55,173 bases of DNA. Source: SAR86 cluster bacterium AG-447-A08 (GTDB taxonomy: Bacteria > Pseudomonadota > Gammaproteobacteria > Magnimaribacterales > Magnimaribacteraceae). Below the pieces are notes generated by a model. It was not told the origin of the DNA. It did not search any database and saw only the letters and a program-made list of their open reading frames with translations. Each line of letters opens with the position of its first letter. The stretch's first letter is position 1. The DNA lies in the NCBI GenBank assembly GCA_003212335.1, contig QCQA01000006.1, forward strand, positions 1 to 55,173, in the 5' to 3' direction. Position numbers and translations under genes: made by a program. This document shows, piece by piece, positions 48,489 through 55,173 of the stretch.

Positions 48489-49496
48489 ATGAATAAAAAC
48501 AAAATATCAGTTCTTGGAGGAGGGAGCTGGGGTACAGTTTTAGCATATTTGGCATCACTCAATGGCAACGAGGTTACTTTATGGATGCGCGATGAAGAAG
48601 TCGCTAAAGAGATAAATAACACTAATATCAATAGTAGGTATTTACCCTATTTAACTTTAGGTTCTAATTTAATTGCTACTACAGAAATGGTGGATATATC
48701 TGATTCAGGAATAATAATTTTTTGTATTCCAAGTGATGCTTTCAGGGATGTGTCTGGTTTAGCATCTAACTATATAAAAGAAGAATCTTTTTTGGTGACT
48801 GCAACAAAGGGAGTTGAGAAAGATGGTTTTAGTCTCATGAGTAACATACTTGCAGATTACTTTCCTAGGAATGCCATAGGTGTTCTGAGTGGACCAAATC
48901 TTGCTGAAGAGATTGCTTCAAATCATTTATCCGGAACGGTGATAGCTAGCGAAAATAAAATTTTGGTCCAAACTATTATAGAAGGTCTCTCTACTGAGTT
49001 TTTTAGAGTATATGAGAATGATGATCCGTATGGAGTAGAGATGGGAGGAGCCTTAAAAAATATATACGCTATTGCTTGCGGTATAGCCGATGGATTAGAT
49101 TCTGGAGAAAATACTGTAGGAATGATAATGACTCGAGGTTTAGGTGAGATGGGTCGTCTAGCCTCAGAATTAGGAGCTAACCCTCAGACCTTCTTAGGTT
49201 TGGCAGGAGTGGGTGATTTGATAACCACGTGTGCTTCCCCTTTAAGTAGAAATCATCAATTTGGTAAGTTGATAGGAAAAGGCATGTCAGTTGATGATGC
49301 AAAAAAACAAATAGGACAAACTATAGAAGGTTTAAAGACCCTGAAAGTGGTTAAAATCATTTCAGATGAACATAAAGTAAAAATGCCCATAGTGGATTCT
49401 CTATACAAAATCATCTATAAAGGGAATAGTCTTGATGGCTCGATTCAAAATGTACTGGGTCAAGATATGATAAAAGATGTCGAATTTATAAAATAA
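48489..49496 (+). CDS. gpsA: Glycerol-3-phosphate dehydrogenase [NAD(P)+]
   Basis: A 335-residue GpsA. The N-terminal Rossmann motif GGGSWGT (9-15) binds NAD(P)H. TKGVEKDG, LSGPNLAEEIA, MGGALKNIYAIACG (with catalytic Lys) and GLAGVGDLITTC are family signatures. It reduces dihydroxyacetone phosphate to sn-glycerol 3-phosphate, the backbone for phospholipids. Normal length. It is followed by a DUF4389 gene after 4 bases. Confidence 0.96.
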   Translation: MNKNKISVLGGGSWGTVLAYLASLNGNEVTLWMRDEEVAKEINNTNINSRYLPYLTLGSNLIATTEMVDISDSGIIIFCIPSDAFRDVSGLASNYIKEESFLVTATKGVEKDGFSLMSNILADYFPRNAIGVLSGPNLAEEIASNHLSGTVIASENKILVQTIIEGLSTEFFRVYENDDPYGVEMGGALKNIYAIACGIADGLDSGENTVGMIMTRGLGEMGRLASELGANPQTFLGLAGVGDLITTCASPLSRNHQFGKLIGKGMSVDDAKKQIGQTIEGLKTLKVVKIISDEHKVKMPIVDSLYKIIYKGNSLDGSIQNVLGQDMIKDVEFIK

Positions 49497-49500
49497 ACAA

Positions 49501-49845
49501 ATGTCAGATATACAAGAAGAAAAAATTATCGATGTTGGAAATGAAGAATTCATTGATAGCGAGGAGTGGAAGGATAACTTTTTAAAACAAGGCAAATGGA
49601 TAAGGCTTTTTTGGATGCTAGCTTTCTCCTTTGTTTATTACCTCTCAATGCCGGTTTTATGGTTGATAGTATCATTACAATTTCTATTTGTTTTGATTAC
49701 GGATAAAAGGAGCGAGAATATTTCTAAAGTATCTGTAGGATTCAGAAACTACATGGTCCAAATTCTAGATTACTTAACTTATCACTCAGGGGAAAAACCT
49801 TTTCCTTTTGGAGAATTCCCTAGTGATAAAGATAAAGAAAGCTAA
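49501..49845 (+). CDS. DUF4389 membrane protein
   Basis: A 114-residue protein with an acidic N-terminus (about 1-25) and two membrane helices (about 34-56 and 58-72), then a DUF4389-type tail: FRNYMVQILDYLTYHSGEKPFPFGEFP. DUF4389 proteins are of unknown function; many are small membrane proteins with this YLTYHSxEKPFPF signature. It lies 4 bases after gpsA and may share its transcript. A TAGAAT (49853-49858) after it suggests that a separate promoter drives the following SDR genes. Confidence 0.82.
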   Translation: MSDIQEEKIIDVGNEEFIDSEEWKDNFLKQGKWIRLFWMLAFSFVYYLSMPVLWLIVSLQFLFVLITDKRSENISKVSVGFRNYMVQILDYLTYHSGEKPFPFGEFPSDKDKES

Positions 49846-49871
49846 GAAAATATAGAATAAGTTTCTTCAGG

Positions 49872-50801
49872 ATGGATAACTTCACAAATAAAATAGCAGT
49901 TGTTACTGGCGGTGGTACCGGAATGGGTAGAGAGCTTGTCAGACAATTAGCAAAAGAAGGATGTCATGTCGCAATGTGTGATGTCATTGAAGAAAATATG
50001 CTTGAAACTTTTGAAATAGTTTCAAAAGAATCTCCAGATATTACTCTTAGTAAACATGTTTGTGATGTCTCTGACGAAGAGCAAGTGAATAATTTTAAAG
50101 ATGAAGTATTAGCTCAACAAAATACTCAAATAATAAATCTTTTATTTAATAATGCAGGAATAGGTGGTGGTGGTAGTTTTATAACAAGTACTAGAGAAGA
50201 ATGGGAAAGGTGCTTTGCCGTTTGTTGGTATGGGGTTTATTACTGCAGCCGTGCTTTTATGCAAAGCATAGTCGAAAGTGAAGAAGGGCATATTGTAAAC
50301 ACTAGTAGCGTCAATGGGTTTTGGGCAAGTCTTGGTGGAACTCCGCATACTTCATACTCAGCAGCTAAATTTGCTGTGAAAGGTTTTAGCGAAGCTTTAA
50401 TAGATGATTTCAGGGTTAATGCTCCACATGTTGGAGTTTCTGTAGTCATGCCTGGGCATATTGGTACTTCGATAGCTGAAAATACGGGTAAGATTTTGGG
50501 TGGAGAAAGATCAGACGAAGATTATGAGAAGATAAAAGAGAATATGATAAAAATGGGTATGCCTGTTCATAATTTCTCAATAGATCAAATCAAAGAACAA
50601 ATAAAAGAGAATGCTGAATCATTCAAGAATAATGCTCCAACTTCCTCTGCTGAGGCTGCAGAGATAATACTTTCAGCAGTGAAGAGAAAAGAATGGAGAA
50701 TCTTAGTTGGTGATGATGCTAAAGCAATCGATCAATGGGTAAGAAATGACCCCGAAAATGCATATGAAATAACTTTTCATGGAGAAAAAAGAGGAGAGTA
50801 A
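49872..50801 (+). CDS. Short-chain dehydrogenase/reductase, tandem copy 1
   Basis: A 309-residue SDR with TGGGTGMG (12-19), NNAG (93-96), Ser145-146, Tyr162 and Lys166 (YSAAK). It is longer than a standard 250-residue SDR, because of a C-terminal extension (about 205-309) that includes AAEIILSAVKRKEWRILVGDDAKAID (abbreviated), as in a group of uncharacterised SDRs. The next gene, a paralogue, starts at the base after its stop. The pair may form a heteromer or act in series on related substrates. Confidence 0.9.
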   Translation: MDNFTNKIAVVTGGGTGMGRELVRQLAKEGCHVAMCDVIEENMLETFEIVSKESPDITLSKHVCDVSDEEQVNNFKDEVLAQQNTQIINLLFNNAGIGGGGSFITSTREEWERCFAVCWYGVYYCSRAFMQSIVESEEGHIVNTSSVNGFWASLGGTPHTSYSAAKFAVKGFSEALIDDFRVNAPHVGVSVVMPGHIGTSIAENTGKILGGERSDEDYEKIKENMIKMGMPVHNFSIDQIKEQIKENAESFKNNAPTSSAEAAEIILSAVKRKEWRILVGDDAKAIDQWVRNDPENAYEITFHGEKRGE

Positions 50802-51713
50802 ATGAAAACTTTTAAAGATAAGGTTGCCGTAATTACAGGAGCAGGTTCCGGAATGGGGAGATATTTAGCTGTTTTACTCGCACAAGATGGAGCAGATGTT
50901 TGTGTGTGTGACGTTAATGAAGAAACTTTAAATGAAACAGTAGAGATGTTGAGAAAATATAATGTTTCAGTATCTTCACATATTTTAGATGTTTCAGATA
51001 AAGATTCTATTGAAGCTCTTCCTCAAAAAGTAATTGATCAGCATGGAAAAGTAGACATGGTTTTCAATAATGCGGGGGTTGCAACTGGTTCTCATTTTAA
51101 AGATATGGAGGAGGAAAACTGGGATTGGGTAATGGGAATAAACTTTGATGGAGTTATAAACAGCACCAGAGCATTCATCCCGCATATGATAGACAGTCCA
51201 GAAGCAGCTATCGTCAATACTTCATCAATCTTCGGCATGGTAGCGGTACCAGGTCAAACTGTATATCACGCTACTAAATTTGCAGTTAGGGGCTTCACTG
51301 AAAGTCTTGCACTTGAGATGAAAGAGACCAATCCTAATCTGCAAATACACTGTGTTCATCCTGGACACATAGGAACAAACATAGCAGCATCTGCCAGATT
51401 TGATGAAGAGGAATTTGCTAAAGCACAAGAAGAGGGATCGAAAACTCCTAGTATTTTCACTAGAAATGCCCCTAAGTCTCAAAAAGAAGCTGGAGAAATG
51501 TTTAGAGAGGGAGGGATGCATCCCAGTAAAGCGGCCCAGATTATTCTGAATGGCGTTAAGAAAAATAAAAGCAGGATTTTTGTTGGATTAGATGCAAAAC
51601 TTCTAGATTTATCTCAAAGAATTTTTCCTAAGCACTATCACAAGACATGGCTTTTATTTATGCCATTGTTAATGATGTTCAGGAATAAAAAGCCTTTAGA
51701 TTCAGTCGAGTAA
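50802..51713 (+). CDS. Short-chain dehydrogenase/reductase, tandem copy 2
   Basis: A 303-residue paralogue of the preceding SDR with TGAGSGMG (12-19), NNAG (89-92), Ser141-142, Tyr155 and Lys159 (YHATK). It carries the same C-terminal extension (AAQIILNGVKKNKSRIFVGLDAKLLD), and its last stretch (TWLLFMPLLMMF) is hydrophobic and might touch the membrane. Both copies keep all catalytic residues. Its 3' end overlaps the converging DUF6285 gene by 12 bases. Confidence 0.9.
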   Translation: MKTFKDKVAVITGAGSGMGRYLAVLLAQDGADVCVCDVNEETLNETVEMLRKYNVSVSSHILDVSDKDSIEALPQKVIDQHGKVDMVFNNAGVATGSHFKDMEEENWDWVMGINFDGVINSTRAFIPHMIDSPEAAIVNTSSIFGMVAVPGQTVYHATKFAVRGFTESLALEMKETNPNLQIHCVHPGHIGTNIAASARFDEEEFAKAQEEGSKTPSIFTRNAPKSQKEAGEMFREGGMHPSKAAQIILNGVKKNKSRIFVGLDAKLLDLSQRIFPKHYHKTWLLFMPLLMMFRNKKPLDSVE

Positions 51714-52064
51714 TTTTTTGTAAGTTGAATAGTTAGGATTATCTACTGCAATTTTGTTTTTAGATAGTTTAACTAGAATATTTTGTAAGTCTTGATCTTC
51801 TAGATCGATCTTTTGTTCCTTAATTAGATTAGCCAAGTCTTCCAAGCTAGCAATATCACTATTTATTAATTTCTTAAGATCGTTAATGACTTCCTCTGAC
51901 AAGGCATCACCTTGTTCTATTTCTCGGCAAACTATCTTTAAGACATTTTCTACAATTCTAAGCTTAAAGGCTAAATGAGGAGGAACCTCCTTCTTTATTT
52001 TCTCATCTAAGAAAAAGCTAACTGCTTTTAATAATTCAACACTACTGGGCCTATCAAAGATCAC
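51702..52064 (-). CDS. DUF6285 protein
   Basis: A 120-residue soluble helical protein. The start RPSSVELLKAVSFFLDEKI, then LAFKLRIVENVLKIVCREIEQGD, fits DUF6285, a family that, as I recall, is usually next to an aminoglycoside-phosphotransferase-like gene and an acyl-CoA dehydrogenase. That same order is seen here. Function unknown; it may be an accessory factor for the ACAD10/11-like pair. It overlaps the phosphotransferase gene by 1 base, and its end overlaps the opposing SDR gene by 12 bases. Confidence 0.82.
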   Translation of the reverse strand: MIFDRPSSVELLKAVSFFLDEKIKKEVPPHLAFKLRIVENVLKIVCREIEQGDALSEEVINDLKKLINSDIASLEDLANLIKEQKIDLEDQDLQNILVKLSKNKIAVDNPNYSTYKKLLD

Positions 52065-53047
52065 TATTTACCTCCTAAAAAAAGTAAATCCACTATATCA
52101 ATTTCAGTTTCGGAGACTCTTCTGCCAATTGCAGCTTTCTCAACTGAGTTTACGGATCCAGTTAAATGAGCTGAGGCTTGTATCAAACAAATTACTCCCC
52201 ATCTAAAGGTTCCAAAGACTTGCCAGGCTCTCACAGTTTTTGTATCAACTTTATATTCGCTTATAGAGTTATATCCATCAAGAAGATCCTCTATGTTACC
52301 GAAACCACCTACTACTTTATCCGTATTTCCAAAACGCCAGGAATTTCCGCAGATCCATCCTAAATCTTGTAATGGATTTCCTATGTGAGCTAATTCCCAG
52401 TCTATAATTGATTCAAGCCCCATCTGACTTACTATGATATTTCCTAATCGAAAGTCGCCATGAACAAGGGAGTCATTTATTTCTCCAAAGCTCTGTTCTT
52501 TAAGCCATAAATAGGTATATTCAAAGACAGGGGAATGTTGATTAAACGAGACATAAGTATTGTAAAGATCATTAATTTGATCGGAAACAGACTTTCTGGG
52601 AAGAAAAGGAAATTCGCTGATGTCTGCTTGATGTATTTTTGCAATGGATTCTCCACATTCAAAAGCTAAATTCTTCAAGGCATTCTTATATTCATCATCT
52701 CTAAGTATCTTCCTGGCTATTGATTCTCCTTCTACAAATTTCATTATGTAAGCGTCACCTAGAGGTTCTTCGAGGGAAGAGACACTAACTATCTCTGGTA
52801 CAGATGCCCCTAGACTTTTAACTATTTTTTGGATTTTTGCTTCATCCGAAGTTTTAATCGCAAGAGGTCCCTCGATTCCAGAACCTCTTCTGAGTATATA
52901 TTTTTCTGTTTGTGCTTTTGTTTTTAACTCAAATTTCCAAATTTCTTTAGAGGCTCCACCTGTTAAAGGTTCAAGATCGAAGATTTCGCCTGCAATAGAC
53001 TCTTCGCTGAGTTTTTGAGATAAAACTTTTTCTAAATCTTGACTCAT
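52064..53047 (-). CDS. Phosphotransferase (APH fold), ACAD10/11-associated type
   Basis: A 327-residue kinase-like protein with the APH fold. The catalytic loop is HGDFRLGN (196-203), and the metal-binding Asp216 lies in DWELAHIGNP. An N-terminal lobe with RRGSGIEGP and MKFVEGES is also visible. This group phosphorylates hydroxylated acyl-CoAs in concert with acyl-CoA dehydrogenases in eukaryotic ACAD10/11, a role reported for 4-hydroxy acids. It starts at the base before the dehydrogenase stop and precedes DUF6285, so the three act together. Confidence 0.88.
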   Translation of the reverse strand: MSQDLEKVLSQKLSEESIAGEIFDLEPLTGGASKEIWKFELKTKAQTEKYILRRGSGIEGPLAIKTSDEAKIQKIVKSLGASVPEIVSVSSLEEPLGDAYIMKFVEGESIARKILRDDEYKNALKNLAFECGESIAKIHQADISEFPFLPRKSVSDQINDLYNTYVSFNQHSPVFEYTYLWLKEQSFGEINDSLVHGDFRLGNIIVSQMGLESIIDWELAHIGNPLQDLGWICGNSWRFGNTDKVVGGFGNIEDLLDGYNSISEYKVDTKTVRAWQVFGTFRWGVICLIQASAHLTGSVNSVEKAAIGRRVSETEIDIVDLLFLGGK

Positions 53048-54256
53048 TTAGTCTATCAAGCTTGCATCCCTTTCACCAAAATCCCAACCTGCTCCATTAT
53101 TTTGATAATTTTTTAATATTCTTCTCGCAACAGACTGAACATGAACTTCGTCAGGTCCATCATAAATCCTAGCTTCTCTTGCGTGTCTGTACATTTGACT
53201 TAGGGGAGTATCATCGGTAAGTCCTTTAGCTCCGTGCACTTGAATGGCCCTATCAATTACATTATGTAGCATGCTTGCCCCAACAACTTTGATCATACCA
53301 ATCTCAATGCGAGCATCATCTCCTTGATCAATTCTTTTTGCAGCATCTAATGTTAATTGCCTGCTAGCTTGAATTTCACATGCACTATCAAATACAAATT
53401 TTTGCATAAGTTGTTTATCGGCCAATGGACTGCCAAAAGCCTCTCTTTCATGAAGCCTGAGACACATTAAGTCAAAGGCTCTTTGAGCCTGACCAAGCCA
53501 CCTCATGCAATGGAATATGCGACCAGGACCTAATCTTCTTTGGGCTATTATGAAACCTTGTCCTCTGGGGCCTAGAAGATTTTCTTTAGGTACTCGTACA
53601 TTTTCATATGCCACTTCGTAATGACCTCCATGACCTCCTTGCATACCCAAGACAGGTGTTTCTCTCAAGATCTTATATCCAGGGTTGTCTGTTGGCACAA
53701 TAATCATACTGAAAGCTCCATGACTTGGAACGTCCACCTCTGTTTTGCACATTACAGTTGTATAGGCTGCTCCCGCAGCACCACTCGTAAACCACTTCTT
53801 TCCGTTAATAACCCATTCATCTCCCTCTAATACAGCTGTAGTCTCTAATTGCGTTGGGTCAGAACTAGAAACATCGGGTTCAGTCATACCAAAACTCGGA
53901 AAAATTTCACCTTGCACTAAGGGTTCAAGATACCTATCTCTCCATTTTTCTGAAGCATATTCCCTAAGCATGATTGAGTCTTGAAGAGAATGAGTACCCA
54001 GCGCAACCATTGCGCTTGAAGATCTTCCTACAACTTCATTAATGTAGACATATTCCATAAAGGGCATGCCTTCTCCTCCAATATCTTTAGGATGACCTAG
54101 CGCCCATAAAGACTGATCTTTTGCCTTTTGCATTAGATCGGACATTATTTTTTTTGATTCTTCGTCTCTTTTTTGCAGCGCAGGCTCGGCAGGATAAACT
54201 TCTTCCTCAACAAATTTTTTGACTTCTTTTCTGACTTCTTGCCAATTTTTTTCCAT
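53048..54256 (-). CDS. Acyl-CoA dehydrogenase, ACAD10/11-like
   Basis: A 402-residue FAD-dependent acyl-CoA dehydrogenase. Features are FGMTEPDVSSSDPTQLET and GKKWFTSGAAGAA (FAD and substrate contacts), EAFGSPLADKQLMQ, and the C-terminal IYDGPDEVH. The last has Asp where many family members have the catalytic Glu in a YEGTxE motif. The DGPDEVH form is typical of the ACAD10/11 branch as I know it. With the phosphotransferase and DUF6285 it likely degrades 4-hydroxy or unusual fatty acids. It lies 1 base after the ketoacyl synthase gene. Confidence 0.92.
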   Translation of the reverse strand: MEKNWQEVRKEVKKFVEEEVYPAEPALQKRDEESKKIMSDLMQKAKDQSLWALGHPKDIGGEGMPFMEYVYINEVVGRSSSAMVALGTHSLQDSIMLREYASEKWRDRYLEPLVQGEIFPSFGMTEPDVSSSDPTQLETTAVLEGDEWVINGKKWFTSGAAGAAYTTVMCKTEVDVPSHGAFSMIIVPTDNPGYKILRETPVLGMQGGHGGHYEVAYENVRVPKENLLGPRGQGFIIAQRRLGPGRIFHCMRWLGQAQRAFDLMCLRLHEREAFGSPLADKQLMQKFVFDSACEIQASRQLTLDAAKRIDQGDDARIEIGMIKVVGASMLHNVIDRAIQVHGAKGLTDDTPLSQMYRHAREARIYDGPDEVHVQSVARRILKNYQNNGAGWDFGERDASLID

Positions 54257-54257
54257 T

Positions 54258-55173
54258 TTATTTCCTCTTTAAATTGATAGCATTCTTAAAACTTTTAAGT
54301 TTTATTTTCCCTCTTTCTATTGTTAGATCTGTCTCGCCTTGAAGAACATTTTCATTGAATTTATAAACTACGTTGTAGTTACCTTTCAAACTTTGCTTAT
54401 TATGCTGAGAAGACTTTTGCATAGTTTCCTGAGCTTTAGAACGATAATTTGCCATTTTACTTTTTGAATACTTCTGCTCTAAAAGATCTTCTGATTCAAC
54501 AGGAGAAAGAATCATTGCTGATGCATTGTTCCCACCAAATCCTTTAGCATTCAAAAAAGCAGCACTGTAATAATTTTTTTCCTCTACTTTGTTTTCTAGC
54601 AAAATATCTAAATTATCATTGAATACGTCATCAGCTATTGCCTCCGTAGAGTGGATTCCAGGTATAACACCTTTGTTCCAAGTGCCGAGTGCTGTTACCA
54701 ATTGATCACCTGAAGCAGGAGCCATGCTATGACCAAGATAAGATTTAATTCCAGTAACGGGCCAAGACTTAATTCCATATGTAGAAGCTATCTCATTGAG
54801 TATATGTGATTCAGTTGTTCTATTAGCAGGTGTACCAGTTCCATGTGCATGTACAAAGCTGTTATTTCTTACTTTCTTTAAGCCCAATATCTTTTCCGCT
54901 TCAGACACACATTTTGCTACAGTAATATAATTACCAATTCCAGGACCACTTATAGAACTTTTGAAGCCATCAGAATGAGATGAAACAGAAGCTACAGTTC
55001 CATATATTTTCGCTCCTAAATCCACCGCTAATGAGTCTTCCATTAAAATAATAAATTGGGCTGATTCTCCCAGAACCATTCCCACATTATTTCCGAAAGG
55101 ACGACATGCTTTTTCTTGTATTGGACCATTGGATATATCTTCGTTATTTTGTGCTTGAAGCTCTATCATTCTT
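54258..55173 (-). CDS. Beta-ketoacyl synthase, C-terminal part (cut by window edge)
   Basis: The frame runs off the right edge (an Arg codon precedes the first Met), so only the last 304 or so residues are seen. The C-terminal thiolase domain has His109 in HAHGTGT and Lys142 and His147 in KSYLGH, the two active-site histidines and lysine; the catalytic Cys must lie outside the window. After the core ends (GGNNASAMIL, about 215-224) there is an 80-residue extension, rich in Lys, Ser and Asn, unlike FabF. It may act on a modified fatty acyl chain that the following ACAD genes also use. Confidence 0.85.
   Translation of the reverse strand, partial: RMIELQAQNNEDISNGPIQEKACRPFGNNVGMVLGESAQFIILMEDSLAVDLGAKIYGTVASVSSHSDGFKSSISGPGIGNYITVAKCVSEAEKILGLKKVRNNSFVHAHGTGTPANRTTESHILNEIASTYGIKSWPVTGIKSYLGHSMAPASGDQLVTALGTWNKGVIPGIHSTEAIADDVFNDNLDILLENKVEEKNYYSAAFLNAKGFGGNNASAMILSPVESEDLLEQKYSKSKMANYRSKAQETMQKSSQHNKQSLKGNYNVVYKFNENVLQGETDLTIERGKIKLKSFKNAINLKRK

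Noticed and set aside
54258-55173. Truncated ketoacyl synthase pseudogene
   Set aside because: The frame stays open to the window edge, so the missing N-terminus is due to the window cut.
1-55173. CRISPR arrays, insertion sequences, prophage genes, integrases, toxin-antitoxin pairs
   Set aside because: No regularly spaced repeats, terminal inverted repeats with transposase, or matching protein motifs were seen on either strand.

Overview
The window is a compact, AT-rich bacterial chromosome segment. It holds about 53 protein genes and two tRNA genes, with no insertion sequence, phage gene or CRISPR array and no gene-free stretch over 300 bases. A YheS-type ABC-F protein, a FbpABC iron transporter behind a Fur box, two TonB-dependent receptors, lipoproteins with clear lipoboxes and gpsA all point to a Gram-negative gammaproteobacterium. 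Low GC, tiny gaps, tail-to-tail genes that share stop-codon bases, and the mix of TonB receptors, Rieske oxygenases and many short-chain dehydrogenases fit a streamlined marine heterotroph of the SAR86 kind. That placement is inference from gene content, not a database result.

Layout. 1-2470: tRNA-Val, then a DUF305/beta-propeller lipoprotein. 2507-8021: yheS facing a hotdog-fold gene, a small ABM-like gene, an alpha/beta hydrolase and an MHS-type transporter. 8025-11344: iron(III) ABC transporter whose promoter lies inside a perfect Fur palindrome. 11485-15702: CYP153-like P450, YugP-type peptidase, a photolyase-related protein that seems to have lost the iron-sulfur ligands, and two small exported proteins. 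15928-18972: Rieske oxygenase joined to an ABC-2 exporter.

18986-29620 looks like a catabolic island. Leftward: TonB receptor, single cupin, double cupin, amidohydrolase and FAD-linked oxidase. Rightward from the same 163-base gap: glyoxalase I, an NTF2-like protein, a second Rieske oxygenase and an ACMSD-type amidohydrolase, closed by an opposing SDR. This suggests uptake, ring oxidation and side-chain cleavage of one unidentified compound. 29721-31593 is a tight operon of poorly known genes, including a 45-residue DUF2256 zinc protein.

31654-38318: tRNA-Asp, an exported nuclease, an atypical SDR, a serine hydrolase and two tandem gamma-glutamyltranspeptidases. 38315-45135: DASS transporter, large TonB receptor, and a patatin/M48 peptidase pair that diverges from the receptor. 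45136-48394: SDR, class II deacetylase-like protein and a glutamine synthetase-like ligase, a plausible polyamine-degradation operon. 48489-51713: gpsA, a DUF4389 protein and two tandem SDRs. 51702-55173: DUF6285 protein, phosphotransferase, acyl-CoA dehydrogenase and a ketoacyl synthase cut by the window edge.

A recurring theme is promoters whose -10 box sits six or seven bases before the start codon, predicting leaderless mRNAs for several single genes or operon heads. The TonB/cupin operon instead uses strong Shine-Dalgarno sites.
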